A stretch of DNA of 64,000 nucleotides from Hippopus hippopus (taxonomy: Eukaryota; Mollusca; Bivalvia; Cardiida; Cardiidae): contig OX328109.1 in the NCBI GenBank assembly GCA_946811185.2, positions 39,602,129 to 39,666,128 on the forward strand. Reading direction: 5' to 3'. Made by a program: the position numbers and the translations under genes. The notes beneath the pieces are model-generated. The model had not been told where the DNA came from. It made no database searches and worked only from the letters and a program-made list of their open reading frames with translations. Of the stretch, positions 1 through 11,299 are shown in pieces. Numbering within the stretch: position 1 is the stretch's first letter; each line of letters opens with the position of its first letter.

Positions 1-211
1 GCTTGACGCGCTCAAAATTGATCAGAAAACCGGGACCCAAAAAAAAAAAGATAATACACTAGTGTATTATCAAAAATAAGTCATGGGTTTAATACCCTGC
101 CGGAGAGTATTTTAGGAGATAAAATTCATATACATGCAAATGACACTGCATTTTCACCCTTCTTTAACAATGATTTGCAGTCCGTTGTCTATTTTTATCC
201 CTTATAGGCCT

Positions 212-398
212 ACTACTAAATGAGTAAATTGAATCTTTCAAGGCGATAGTAAAACCCATAACTTTGCTATTTTAAAGGTATTTTAGGGAAAATATCTCCT
301 TATCGGACACTGTAGATCCAAAATCAGACTGCAGTCTGATCTTGATCTACACTGTCCACAAAAGGTCCTTGAGTTTCGCTCAACAGCCTAAGAGTTAA
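212..398 (-). repeat. HP-B1 hairpin MITE
   Basis: Reads in the minus sense, ending in TTAA. The palindrome at about 312-352 is shortened: the loop and part of the stem tip are gone. The flank with GCCGATAGTAAAA.. is on the left, degenerate. Confidence 0.75.
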
Positions 399-534
399 TA
401 TAACTGAGACTCCGATCTTCATTCAAAGATTTTACTCGTTTAATTCTTTTTTCGTAAAGTCTAAAATCTTTTCTATCAATTTATCCTTTACTTAACTATT
501 ACTATAATTTACTACTATGAAGAAGGAAGCAAAC

Positions 535-715
535 GAAAACATCGTGGTAAAAGGAGAACATGCTAGTGTCCAGGATTTCCCTATTTTTTTCCACAATGTT
601 TTTCGACAATTTCATGATAAAATACCATCATCCCAGCATTACCTAAATTTTCGTCTGCAAATAGATCTTACTTTCAACTTGGCCGATTCTTAAATTTTGT
701 TATCCGGTAAACAGA
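535..715 (+). repeat. HP-A, degenerate
   Basis: Starts inside the left arm (GAAAACATCGTGG) and runs to a TTATCCGGTAAACAG right end. The right arm of the hairpin is largely lost. Confidence 0.6.
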
Positions 716-781
716 AAACTAGTTAGGACCGCCCGTTCGATCTCCTGGAGCGTGAAAGAATAATTAAAAAGATTGATCTTA

Positions 782-1000
782 CACCAAACAATCCCGAGTT
801 TTAACGAACCTGGGAAAGGAGGCTTTAGAAAACAATGTGGGAAAAGGAGAAAATGCTGGTTACCAGCATTTTCTCCATTTCCCACAATGTTTTCTATCCT
901 ATCAAAGACAAATCTCACCATTTCAGTCCCAATCACTTTGTCGTCTGCAAATGCTTTGAATTTGGGCAAGTCTAAAATTTTGTCGTTCAGTAAAGACGTG
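782..1000 (+). repeat. HP-A hairpin MITE
   Basis: Nearly full length. The hairpin at 833-897 is almost perfect. Right flank has the family marker GTCGTCTGCAAATGCTTT. Left TTAA end is eroded. Confidence 0.85.
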
Positions 1001-1229
1001 TAAATGTTAATATTAGATGCGGCAAGTGTTCCCCCGCGAAGCTTCCTCTATTGTTCATCGTACAATCGGAGATCTTCTGAACTTATCGTTCGGTCACATG
1101 CACAGATTCTATGTTGTTGGTCTTTAACCAGTTTTGCGGTGAGATTAAAAAAAAAGTTGTGACAGGTTCTGTAAAATGAAAATTTAATAGCACTCATCTT
1201 TTTTTTAAACTCTGAACCAGGCTTCAAAC

Positions 1230-1440
1230 TTTTTTTGACTTGTCCAAATCTAGAGAATTTGCAAACAACAAATTAAATTTGGCTTAAGTCAGCGGATTTG
1301 TCTTTGATAGGATAGACAAACATTGTGGGAAAAGGAGGAAATGCTGGTTACCAGCATTTTCTCCTTTTTCCACTATGTTTTCAAACCCTCTCTCCCTTAG
1401 AATCTTTGAAACAAAGGCCTATGTGGTAATGAGTTAATTA
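1230..1440 (-). repeat. HP-A hairpin MITE
   Basis: Minus-sense copy with the hairpin at 1318-1385 and a TTAA at the right end (1434-1440). Flanks are diverged. Confidence 0.8.
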
Positions 1441-1604
1441 ATTTTTGTGGTTTGGAAATAGGATACATAGAAGCTGTGCAAAGGTCTTTAACTAATTGTG
1501 CGGTTAAGAAAATAGAATAAAAAGTGCAATATTCCGTCACATGAAAATTTAATGGGACTCATCTCTAGGTAAACCTTGCTGGGGTAAATTTGAATGAATT
1601 TTTC

Positions 1605-2078
1605 CTGTTCCATTTTTCGCCTCTCACCTCGGATACATGTGAGAAAAGTAGTCTGTGGCTTGAAAAGAAAGTTGTGCCAGTAATGGTGTGCAGGGTAATT
1701 TTAAATGCATTTGCGAACGGCGTTGAACAAGTGTAGAGCAAGACAAAGCTGCACAGAACTTGCAGCCTGGTCGTTTATCTAACTTTTCAGAATATTGTGT
1801 GAGATAGATAGACGCTACATTATTGACGTTAGCCAAATAACTGGATTTGTCGTTGAAAAGATGAAAACACTATGAAAAAAAGAAGAAAATGTTGGTTTTA
1901 TTTATTTTGTTCCATTCTTCGCCCCTCACCTCTGATGCATGTTAGAAAAGTAGTCAGTGGCTTGGAAAGAAAGTTATGCTAATACTGGTGTTAGAAAGCC
2001 AAGAAACACATCCGTAGGTGCACTTACCGCCGTGATATGACGTAAGCTGTTTAAACGGCTATTAACCCCGATAAAAAT
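1605..2078 (+). repeat. Two SINE-tail fragments
   Basis: Two copies (1605-1740 and 1908-2078) of a block that contains GAAAAGTAGTC.GTGGCTT and, in the second, GGTGCACTTACCGCCGTGATATGAC. The same block recurs at 45445, 50515 and in reverse at 52140. It is related to the 3' part of the SINE family at 2130. No tRNA-like head is attached here. Confidence 0.65.
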
Positions 2079-2129
2079 TAACAGAGAAAAAACATGATGT
2101 TTTCATAAGCTTTTGTTTCCCCAGGTTAG

Positions 2130-2440
2130 TAGTCGAGCCCGGTGGCGCAGTCGGTAGCATACAAGAGTTGAACCCAGAGGGTCGTTCGTTCGAATCCCCA
2201 GCTCGGCCAATTTCTTTGTGAGGATTGGTGATAGTCATTTCTACAGGACTCATTCCCCTCTCATCGCTGACCATCGTTTGGACTATGTTGTTATGTAGGA
2301 AAGCTGCCGTTAGCATGGGAAGAATATTAAGCTAAGTACTGGTAAAAGAAACTTCAGAATCATGGATAGGTGCACTGGCCGACGCGTTATGACTGAAATA
2401 ATGTTGAAAACGGCGTTAAACACTATAAAAACAACCAAAT
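2130..2440 (+). repeat. tRNA-derived SINE, full length
   Basis: The head at 2131-2210 looks tRNA-derived, with an A-box-like GGCGCAGTCGGTAGC and a B-box-like GTTCGAATCCC. It is followed by a body with GTGATAGTCATT and a tail with GGTGCACTGGCCG and GAAAACGGCGTTAAACAC. Such elements are transcribed by RNA polymerase III and mobilised by a LINE in trans (family knowledge). Confidence 0.85.
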
Positions 2441-2451
2441 AAAATCACCTA

Positions 2452-2545
2452 TCCATGCTTTCCTGGATTTTCTTTTACCAGTACTTCGCACAATATCATT
2501 CTCATGCCAGTGGCTGCTTTCTCACACAGCCATTGTCGAAACGCT
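2452..2545 (-). repeat. SINE 3' fragment
   Basis: Reverse copy of the 3' half of the same SINE, facing the copy at 2130-2440 tail to tail about 10 bp away. Confidence 0.75.
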
Positions 2546-2669
2546 TGCTTAATACACATTAGGCTGTATTTTTGAAAAGTTGACATCTTTTTTAAAATCA
2601 TTTTGGCAGCTTTTCGTTTAGTTTGCATATCAAGTTTCATCGGAGCAAGTCACTCTACCAGACGACAGT

Positions 2670-2875
2670 ACCTCAGACCTGTCCAAATTTAAAGCATCGG
2701 TGGACAATAATACTAGTATGAACGTTCCTCAAATGATTGGATTACGTAGTAGAAACGGTAGGAAACATTATTGGAAAAGGAGAAAATGCTGGTTACCAGC
2801 ATTTTCTCCTTTTCCCATAATGTTTTCAAAGGCTTTTTCCTCAGGATAGTCAAAACACGGCAAAGTTTAGTTAAG
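2670..2875 (-). repeat. HP-A hairpin MITE
   Basis: Hairpin at 2762-2828 with intact GCTGGTTACCAGC centre; flanks about 80 percent recognisable. Confidence 0.8.
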
Positions 2876-2969
2876 GATTGAAAGTCATTTCATTATAATT
2901 GGTGTTAAGATGTCAATATGATTGAATGCGACCTTAAGTGGTCATTACAAGTGAGCTCCCCGCATTTTA

Positions 2970-3105
2970 ATGGGAAAAACGTGCTGGTCCCTTCTACAAA
3001 ACAACCCTGTATTGAAGTGGGTTTCTGAAAACATTTTTGGAAAAAGGAAGAATGCTGGCTTTACACAATGTTTTTACACCGCATTTTTTCGTCTGCAAAT
3101 GCCTC
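2970..3105 (+). repeat. HP-A, degenerate
   Basis: Left arm (GAAAACATTTTTGG..AGAATGCTGGC) is present. The right arm is collapsed, followed directly by TTCGTCTGCAAATGCC. Confidence 0.55.
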
Positions 3106-3703
3106 TGAAAATGCTATATTGACATATCTTAAATGCAGTCCGATCTTGACCTGTGATGTTTGCTTAAGCAAGCAAAGTCGCTTTAACGTGTAGTTTGATC
3201 TTGCATCTTTATTGTACGAAATCATATTAGGAATCAAGGCAGAAACACCTTTGAAGTTCTAGTGTGTGAGACTTTCTTATTAATTGAAAGTACGGAGATA
3301 TCTTTTGTAGAATTGCATGAGAAGGCTAAAATTGATGCCAGAAAGCAAAAAACGAAGGAACTAACATAGGTCTACTATAGAAAACTGGAATTTTTAGGTT
3401 TTATCAAAATGCAGATTAAACGAAGAAAAGAGTCTTTTCGTGAACGCATGAACAATTTTTGAATTTTTGAAATAAAACTCTCAAAAAGAAATTCAAGGTA
3501 AAAATGCCTTCAGTCCAAGATCTTATTTGTTGTTTCCGAACAGAATTTTGTTAGGATTCGTTAAGCAGTGGGGTTCGAGAATGAACCAGAGCAAGCAATC
3601 TTCATTTTCAGTATTTCTCAACATCCAATGATATACATGTATAATGTCAACAAATCGTCGTCAAATTCTGATTCGTCCAGAAGAATTCCTTTCCAAAAAA
3701 AGG
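3106..3703. other. No gene seen
   Basis: AT-rich sequence without a convincing ORF or a repeat that recurs in this window. Confidence 0.5.
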
Positions 3704-3921
3704 GTTAAACCTTACGCTGCTAAGTCTAAGCGCGATTCACTGACCTTTTGCGGACAGTGTAGTTCAAGATCAGACTGCACAAAACGTGCAGTCTGATCTT
3801 TGATCTACATTGTCCGATAATGACTTAGGTTCCTCATAAATATACCTTTGAAATAGTAAAATTTGGTGTTTTACTATTGGCTTGTAAGTTTCATTTCACT
3901 TATTTAACACAATAAGGGTTA
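3704..3921 (+). repeat. HP-B1 hairpin MITE
   Basis: Full length. Hairpin at 3757-3817, GCTGCTAAG side on the left and GGCTTGTAAGTTTCATTTC side on the right. Confidence 0.85.
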
Positions 3922-4512
3922 GTCGCCCCCCTTGACATTGAAAACATAAACCACTATTCGGACTGAACAAATATCCGGATACAAAAGACTGATGTTAGGG
4001 TCAGTTTTGTTCAATAGACATGCAGGCTGGAGGAGTCACAAGTGTTTGACAGGCATGTCCTGCAATAAAAGAGAACCTTTAGTCCGGACATGAAATACAA
4101 GTCGAAAACGGACGAAAGATAAACAGAAAATAAATCGATTTTTTAGTTTCAGGTGACAAGCCATACAATGGAGAAATAATACTATCAAGAGGCGGAATCT
4201 TCCCCGACCCCTAGGGACTGACTTTCAATGTCGATATGGGGTCATGTGTTTCCTTTCACGGGGCTGAACCATGTTTTTCAATTATCTTGTTTTGAATAAT
4301 TGTCCATCATGGGCCGTATGGCATGTCGAACATAAACAATTTCATAGAATAATTATGATAATGGTAAAAGACATTCAATGCCTAAAGGTAAACAAAGTAC
4401 AGACATCACTGAGTGCCAAGTGCTTTTCATTTGCACCACGCGACCAAACAGTGTACAGACTTTAGCAGAAATACTTGACTGTGGATTTTAGGAAACAAAA
4501 CTCTCTGGTAAC
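3922..4512. other. No gene seen
   Basis: No recurrent element and no coding signal; the 64-codon ORF at 4271 lacks protein-like composition. Confidence 0.5.
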
Positions 4513-4705
4513 AATTCATCAGGGCCGGTATTCACCAACCAGTGTAATTTACAATCTTAATTCTTATTCTAGTTTTAGAAAGTAGTGAATATTCTGATCA
4601 GCTAAACCAAATGGTTTAGCCTTCCAGAAAATGTGCTACATTTCAAAATTCTAAACAACTCGACTTAGAACATAATTAAGAATGTCTATGAAAACGAACC
4701 CAGGG
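4513..4705. repeat. Palindromic element, family F
   Basis: Bounded by GGCCGGTATTCACCAACC and ..GAAAACGAACCCAGGG. Inner palindrome is built on TCTGATCAGCTAAACC / GGTTTAGCC. Homologous to 18230-18400; a partial copy lies near 61850. Confidence 0.65.
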
Positions 4706-5014
4706 CCGACAATTGTTGAATTCCAAATATTTCGAAATAGATTTAGTTTTCATCGCGGAACTACGCTTTGTGTGAGTAATGTGTCTTGCACTTCCGGTCG
4801 GTAAGCATCACCTTGCTGGAGAGAGAGAGAGTGGGGGGGGGGGGGGTTGTCGGCATTGTGCCTCAAAGTTTTTAATGCCAAAAACGACCATTTTGTTTTT
4901 CACAGAAAACACTGAGGCGCCACATAAACACAACGGACATTTCAGTCCAGAAATTAGACCCAAGTAATTCCAATGTTCTGGTTTTTTGTTACCATACAGT
5001 GCTTCAGCAAAACA
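4706..5014. other. No gene seen; short GA and G runs
   Basis: Contains (GA)n at about 4820 followed by a run of about 13 G. Nothing else recognisable. Confidence 0.5.
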
Positions 5015-5090
5015 GAGAGTGTAGATCTTAGATCAAACTGCTCGTTCTGTGCAGTCTGACCTTGATTTACACTCCCCAAAAAAGTACTAC
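5015..5090. repeat. HP-B core fragment
   Basis: Only the hairpin and a few flanking bases remain, with mismatches in both arms. Confidence 0.6.
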
Positions 5091-5221
5091 AGGGCCAAAC
5101 AGATTCACGGCCTTTGCAGTTTCAACACAAATGTGTTCAGTACATGTCAAAAACTATCGACTAGTATTGATCTGAGGCAAGACTTCTCATTATGTCCAGC
5201 CTAATACTGATCTTTAATAAT

Positions 5222-5480
5222 TCAGTCATGCTCTGTAAAAAGAGAGCTTAATGCATATGCAAAAAGCATCGATCCATGTCAGCCTGCACAATCCGCGCAG
5301 GCTGACATGGGCCGAAACTTTTTGCCATTGGTTAATTTTCTGAAAACGACCAGTGTACCTCGTAATTCAGTCGATCGTTATATAAAGTGGATTTTATTGA
5401 TACAGCATAATGAGATGATTTGCTTGGTATCATGCATCAAGGAGAGGCATTAAACCCCCTTTTGTCAGAGCACGGCTCAT
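5222..5480 (+). repeat. HP-C hairpin MITE
   Basis: Full length. Hairpin at 5277-5315; the terminal inverted repeats read CATGCTCTG on the left and CACGGCTCAT on the right. Confidence 0.88.
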
Positions 5481-5484
5481 ACAT

Positions 5485-5752
5485 ATGAGCCATACTCTGT
5501 GAAAAGGGGCTTAATGCATCTGCGAAAAGTATTGACCCAGGTCAGCCTGCGCAGTCCGCGCAGGCTGACCTGGGCCGAAACTTTTCGCTATTGGTCAATT
5601 TTCGGTATGTACAAGGACCAGTCTACCTCTTGATTAAGTCGTTTTTTACAAAAAGTGGACATTATGGATCCATAAGTATGTGATGACTTGCTTGGTATCA
5701 TGAATCACGGAGATGCATTAAGCCCCCTTTTGCCAGAGCATGGTTCATATTT
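5485..5752 (+). repeat. HP-C hairpin MITE, tandem partner
   Basis: Full length and in the same orientation as the previous copy, with only about 5 bp between their ends. Hairpin at 5541-5579. Confidence 0.88.
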
Positions 5753-5759
5753 ATCATCC

Positions 5760-6255
5760 AAAAACAACGAAGCTTTTTCTCGGGACTTTGAATGTTCAAG
5801 TTACTGCCCACAGCAATGCGACCTATACTTTTCCGAAAACTTAATTATTATGGAGACATGTCATGGCGTCTTTGGACAAAACCACATTTTAGCCATTCTT
5901 GACCACAAAGAAGATCAAACCGGTCAGCGATTTAGGTAAGTGGTCAAGTGGTCAAGCGGTATTTTCTTCCTTTTGTAGTCCGGACACCGCCGTAATCGCA
6001 TCAATCTAATCGTCCACCGATCATGACGTGACAAACTTTTCGTCCTCGGTCACTTCGTACACAGAGTATAAATTGCTTTTTTTCTTCATCGAATAATTCT
6101 AGGGTATTGTGTTTCGCGCATTACTTTCTGTAACACTGTGACAGGTGGTGCAATGTAAATACTATAATTTGTCTGACTGATATACTGTTTTATTACGCGT
6201 TGCAGTATCTGATTTGAATGAATTGACTTCACAGGTTTTCCAACACCTTAGGATC
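5760..6255. other. No gene seen
   Basis: No repeat family of this window and no coding signal beyond a short ORF that starts inside the preceding HP-C end. Confidence 0.5.
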
Positions 6256-6352
6256 TTCTTCTCATCATCATCATCATCATCTTCTTCTTCTCCTCTTTTT
6301 TATGATGATGATGATGATGATGATGATGATTATGATCATCATCATTGCCTAA
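6256..6352. repeat. Inverted trinucleotide microsatellite
   Basis: (ATC)n/(TTC)n is followed after about 15 bp by (ATG)n and then ATCATCATC, so the two runs can pair as a hairpin. Confidence 0.9.
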
Positions 6353-6379
6353 GGCAAGTGCTTGCTTGATAGAGGTTTA

Positions 6380-6660
6380 TTTCAACATATTTGATTTCTC
6401 AGTATTTGAATATATCTGAACTCAGTAAGTGGTCGCTTTTTACGGGTCGCTTGCTTAAAACCCCGATAGCGGCCATAAGTTACCAATGCAGGTATTAATA
6501 TACATTCAAGTTTAACGTATACATTTCTAAAAGAATGGAATATATTGTTTAGATGACAATCTGTTTTTGTACAGTCGGTCCAAGTGTTAGTCGCTGGCAA
6601 GAAAATGAATCTTAAAACTAGGTAAAAAGTTGCCAGGTTGCTCTATGTTTTGCTTACTTT
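6380..6660. repeat. Dispersed repeat, family G
   Basis: Shares GATGACAATCTGT, GGTCCAAGTGTTAGTCGCTG and AAAACTAGGT, in the same order, with 61925-62230. A shorter piece (CCCGATAGCGGCCA) recurs near 48850. Confidence 0.7.
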
Positions 6661-7104
6661 TGACCTGATTTTACAATTCACTCCATCAGCGATTACCATT
6701 TGGACCGACCTTGCAGGAACAGGTTGTCACCTTCACAATAATTTCCATTCTTTTCAAATGTTTGTTTACTTTTGGCCAATAGTAGGACTTTGATAGAGAT
6801 TTCAACAAAAATTGATATAACTGTATCACAAGGGATGACAAAAAATCTGAAGAATGTGTACAATTTAGAATAAGATGTATAATCAGGTTACTGTCCCATC
6901 CATTATGAGAATATTAGTGAAATAACTGAACGTATTTGAAACAACCTTTAATCTCTTTTAAGCCTAAAGGTGCTTATGTATTATGCTATTCTTGAGACGT
7001 TTTCTATGAACGGGAGGGGATATTTTTGGATAAAATTCAGGAAAAGAATTTTTTTTCATACAATTTTGACAATTCTGCTTGGTGTTCAATATTTAACACT
7101 TACC
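6661..7104. other. No gene seen
   Basis: AT-rich; no recurrent element or plausible exon. Confidence 0.5.
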
Positions 7105-7312
7105 ATTCAATACCGAGTTTTCACGTTTTCACAGAAGAAGGCTTTTGGGAGGGGGGGGGGGAAATGTGGGAAACTAAGAAAATGCTGGTAACCAGCCTTT
7201 TCTGCTTCTCCCACAATGTTCTCTACCTTTTCTGATACAAATTCACCAAACTGCACCAAATTTAAATGTAAATGCTTTCAATTATGACTAGTCTTAAGTT
7301 TTGTCATTCGGC
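7105..7312 (+). repeat. HP-A hairpin MITE
   Basis: Imperfect hairpin at 7162-7218. A run of about 11 G interrupts the left flank. Confidence 0.75.
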
Positions 7313-7489
7313 AAAAAATTTAACTCGCCTGTATTACGACAATAAAAGAAGAAAATAAATCAGCATCAATCTAAATAAACTTATAAGTCTTTCAGCGCCG
7401 AATAAATGAGCCACGCAAAACGACTGGAAATATTATCAACATATAATCAACATACTTTTCAACCTATTTCTTTCCTATATGTCTTTTTT

Positions 7490-7605
7490 GTAACATCTTG
7501 ATAGTATCTCCATGTACCACATTGTTTTTGTATATTGTATGTGCAACTGGCAATGTACTTTGTACAAGTCATAATAAAATTCTGTTCTGTTCTGTTCTGT
7601 GAAAA
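7490..7605 (+). repeat. Possible retroposon 3' tail with (TTCTG)n
   Basis: Ends TAATAAAATTCTG followed by three more TTCTG units, like the short tandem tail of a 5'-truncated non-LTR retroposon. A reverse (CAGAA)n tract lies at 46768-46790, again just before an HP-C. No reverse transcriptase is present, so the class is inferred. Confidence 0.4.
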
Positions 7606-7835
7606 GGGGGTGTAATGGATCTGCGAAAAGTTTCGACCCATGTCGGCCTGCGCGGTCCGCGCAGGCCGACATGGGTCGAAACTTTTTGCTATTAGTAAAT
7701 TTTCGCTTATCCAAGGACCATTCTACTAGTCAGACAGTTGTTTGACTAATGGATTTTATGGATCCATGGTTATGTGATGACGTGCTTAGTAATATTGCAT
7801 CATAGAGATATGCATTTAAATCCCCTTTTCCCAGA
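7600..7835 (+). repeat. HP-C, left end replaced
   Basis: Begins at CTGTGAAAAGGGGG directly from the (TTCTG)n tract, so the outer left repeat is missing. Hairpin at 7637-7675 is long and nearly perfect. Confidence 0.82.
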
Positions 7836-7847
7836 GCCCAGCTCGAA

Positions 7848-8010
7848 TAAACTCGACCTCTTTCGAGTTTCGACTGCTAAAAATACAATCCACTAAAACT
7901 CAGAAAGACTTTTATCGTGTAGGTTTCTCTTACCAAGCGGATGGTATAGATCCAAGATCAGACTGCACGTTTTGTGCAGTCTGATCTTGATCTATGCCGT
8001 CTGCAAAGGC
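7848..8010 (+). repeat. HP-B2 hairpin MITE
   Basis: Left flank with CAATCCACTAAAACTCAGAAAGA, hairpin at 7945-8000 ending CTATGCCGTCTGC. The right TTAA end is missing. Confidence 0.8.
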
Positions 8011-8222
8011 TCATCGAAATCCTCATACCGTAGTAAGGGCAAAAAATTTCAATTAAAAAGTTGGTATAATTCTATCCGTTATAAACGGAAAGGGAACAGA
8101 CAAATAACGAATTGATCAGACTCTGCATGCCGTTTCTTATATAAGACACGCAATTAATGGTCTGACTTATCTATCCAACTGTTTTTAACCTGGTATCCTC
8201 ATGGCCAAACGTACATCCACAT

Positions 8223-8449
8223 TTAACCCTTAACCACACAATTCCGATTTTAACTACGGAAGAAGGCTTTTGAAAACATTGTGAGAAAAAGAGAAAATGC
8301 TGGTAACCAGCATTTTCTCCTTTTCTCACAATGTTTTTTACCCTTGCGATAACAAGCTTTAACAGTTCAACCACATTATTTTAATTTCTCGTTTGAAATA
8401 CCTTTCATTTTGGACTAGTCTTAAACATTGTCGTCTGGTAAAGTGTTAA
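8223..8449 (+). repeat. HP-A hairpin MITE
   Basis: Full length with TTAA at both ends; hairpin at 8270-8336 is nearly perfect. Confidence 0.9.
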
Positions 8450-8762
8450 TTCATTTCACCCTGTAACCGTGTTGCAGACATTCTGTAAAGACGGGCATTA
8501 TACCGGTGTATTACAAAAGCGCAGATTTGTATACCAAAACTGCCGATTTCTTATTACGAAAGGGCAGAAAATGTATATATTATATTTCATGTGTCTATTT
8601 TTTGAAATGTTATGGGTAAAGAAATGTCGTAATTTAAGCTGGGGGAAATTTTTTTCCCCGTCACAGTGAATATTTTCCTCCTGCCGAAAATCTGGAACTA
8701 CTTTTTTAAGTTTTCTAAGTTTTTAAGTTTTTAAAAGTGGCATTCGTTGACAAAATAATCAG
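8450..8762. other. No gene seen
   Basis: No recurrent element; short ORF only. Confidence 0.5.
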
Positions 8763-8935
8763 AGGAAATATAATATATAATTTATTTCATCAGTTTGTGG
8801 TTAATATGGGGAAATATTTGCCTTAAAAGGGAAAGGTCCGCGAAAATAACTCGTTATTTTCGCATACCTTTCCCTTTTTTGACAGATATTTCCCCATATT
8901 AACCACAAGCTGATGAAATAAACTCTATATCATAT
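8763..8935. repeat. Long palindrome, family E
   Basis: Inverted repeat of about 70-bp arms (ATTTATTTCATCAG..GTGGTTAATATGGGGAAATAT and its complement), with a small loop near 8845. It shares no sequence with the HP families. Confidence 0.85.
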
Positions 8936-8954
8936 ATACGCAGATGCGGTTATG

Positions 8955-9218
8955 TGCGCCATCATCTGTGAAAAAGGGGGCCTAAGGCATCTACAAAAAG
9001 TATCAGCCCATGTCAGACTACGCAGTCCGCGCAGGCTGACATGGGTCAAAACTCTTTGCTATTTGTAAATCCACGGCATGTGCAAGGACCATTATGCCTC
9101 ATGATTCAGTCGGTTGTTTGACGAAATAAATTTCACAGATCCATAATAACGTGATCACTTGCTTGGTATAGTGCATCACGTAGATGCATTAAACCCCCTT
9201 TTTTCAGGGCGCCGCTCA
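8955..9218 (+). repeat. HP-C hairpin MITE
   Basis: Full length; hairpin at 9009-9045 with a mismatch in the left arm. Right end reads TTCAGGGCGCCGCTCAG, diverged. Confidence 0.82.
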
Positions 9219-9965
9219 GTCTTATTTACCTGGCAACAATTCATATACGTACAGAATACTGTGTCAATATTTATAGTTGTGGATGATATATGTACATGTA
9301 CAACTGATAGAAATGTTCAGGAGAGCTCTTCAAAGTTCCGTAGAAAAAGACACATTTCCTAGAATGTACCAGAAAGTCAATATTTCTTGCTCAAGAAAAT
9401 GTAACAGTTTCGGTACCAGAATTATTTACGAGCACTATGGTTCAACGTACTTTCCCTCAAATTAGAAGCAGGTAACTGATTTTGGGCGTAGAGTGACAAT
9501 TTTAAGGGCTTCCGAATTGAGAAACGGTACGTTGGTCCATAGTGAGTAAGAAGTATGACTAATTCACTTGTAAAAAAATCGTAGTATCAATTTAATTAAT
9601 ACAAATAATATATAATCCACTACAACTTTCTGCAGACGAGACTTATCAAGAAAAAGAAAATCGTAGATTATATCAAAACAAAAAATGTTCGTATGAATTT
9701 GCAATGTTTCAACCTGTCACGTTGTAGATCAAGCTGACCCGATAGTGCAGGTGGACAAAACATGGGTAAGTTAATAACCGCTTAATTATTTCTGACTCTC
9801 TAAATGGATATAAATGGATACAGCTGCATAAATCTTCAACGAACAGTGCCGCGTTTTGCCGGCTATGATGAAATTAACCAAGCTTTTGAAATCAATGTAA
9901 GAAAAGGATAAAATCTGAAATTGGGCTGTCTGGAAAAGGAATAACTCTTTCAGCGCTAAATATAT
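9219..9965. other. No gene seen
   Basis: About 750 bp without a recognised element. Two overlapping short ORFs (9159, 9277) carry no family signature. Confidence 0.5.
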
Positions 9966-10247
9966 GAGCCCTGCTCTGAAAAAAAAAGGGGGGGGATGTC
10001 TTAATGCATCTCTGTGATCCATGATACCAAGCAAGTCATCACATAACTATGGATCCATAAAAACCGTTTTGTCTGAAAACCGACTGAATCATGAGGTAGA
10101 CAGGTCCTTTGACATAAAAAAAAAAAAAAAAAAATACCAAGAGCAAAAAGTTTCGGCCCAGGTCAGCCTGCGCGGAGCGCACAGGCTGACCTGGGCCGAT
10201 ACTTTTTGCAGATGCATTAAGACCCCCTTTGCCAGAGCATGGCTCAT
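9966..10247 (-). repeat. HP-C hairpin MITE
   Basis: Minus-sense copy, hairpin at 10157-10199. It contains an 18-A tract at about 10117-10134 that lengthens the element. Confidence 0.85.
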
Positions 10248-10254
10248 ATTTAAT

Positions 10255-10441
10255 CTACCTCTCTAGTTGGCTGAGAATAAAATCCATTGAAACTCAGAAA
10301 GATCTTTCTTACTTTACGGGCTTGACTAAACAAGCGGACGGTATGGATCCAAGATCAGACTTCACGTCCTATGCAGTCTGATCTTGATCTAAGCTGTCTG
10401 CAAAAAGCCCTTGTTTTGGTCTTTTACGCTGAAAGGGTTTA
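10255..10441 (+). repeat. HP-B2 hairpin MITE
   Basis: Directly follows an HP-C. Hairpin at 10343-10397, right end GCTGAAAGGGTTTAA. Confidence 0.82.
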
Positions 10442-10559
10442 ATCCAATTTATCATCCAATAATGTGTTGACTTTCATAAAAGCATCTAGTGTAATAATAA
10501 TTGTTGTGTCAAAAAAGGTTGTCAATGAAATATATCTGCAATTTATTTTATTATTTCTG

Positions 10560-10740
10560 CAGACCAGCCCTTTTTATTCTGGCTTGCGGTTGACCATTTT
10601 TAAAACATTGTGGCAAAAGGGAAAAATTGCTCGTGACGAGCAATTTCTCCCTGTGCCATGATGTTTTTGCTTGTATCATTGTATGAAACATTAAATCAGC
10701 ATAAATTGTCTCCACATTACAAGGATTACTTAATAGCAAT
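10560..10740 (+). repeat. HP-A' hairpin element
   Basis: Hairpin at 10603-10666 uses TTGCTCGTGACGAGCAA in place of the HP-A centre; outer arm AACATTGTGGCAAAAG matches HP-A. Confidence 0.7.
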
Positions 10741-10784
10741 CTGCGGTAGATTGTTTCAGAAAGTTACGAGTTAAAGTCAATTAG

Positions 10785-10914
10785 TCTTGATTAATTGTAT
10801 GGTGTTTAGAGCCCTTTTCAAAATTATTTCAGTTATATCGGGGCGGCCAGTACACCTATTCACACTTTTCTGGAGTTTCTGTTACCAAGACTTCGCGCAA
10901 TATTCTTCCCAAAT
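10785..10914 (-). repeat. SINE 3' fragment
   Basis: Reverse copy of the SINE 3' half (GGTGTTTAGAGCCC.., CTTCGCGCAATATTCTTCCC); cut at its inner side by the HP-C that follows. Confidence 0.72.
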
Positions 10915-11170
10915 CACGGGGAATTTAATGCATCTTCAAAAGTATCGACCCCTGTCAGCCTTCGCAGTCCGCACAGGCTGACATGGGTTGAAACCTTTTT
11001 GCTGTTGATATATTTTATGTATGTCAAAGCACCATTCTATGTCATGATTTAGTCGGTTAAAATGGATTTTCTGAACAAAATGGATTTTATGGATCCATAA
11101 TTCTTTGATGACTTGCTTTGTAAAATGCATTACTGAGATGCATTAAGCCCCCCTCTTGCCAGAACATAGC
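10915..11170 (+). repeat. HP-C, left end truncated
   Basis: Starts at GGGGAATTTAATGCATCT without the outer repeat. Hairpin at 10946-10988. Confidence 0.8.
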
Positions 11171-11299
11171 ACTTTTTTTTAATCCCCCTTCCTCAAGATC
11201 GTAAAAGAACGGAGATGGTTAATATGAAGTTCATTCAGAAGCCATTTCGACTCTAGACTACAGTATATATTATAAGTATTTGAGAAAGTATGAATGAAT

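Noticed and set aside
2131..2210. tRNA gene
   Set aside because: The tRNA-like part continues into a SINE body and tail and has other copies; no complete cloverleaf is convincing. The same applies to 11510-11600, 27470-27535 and 29157-29230.
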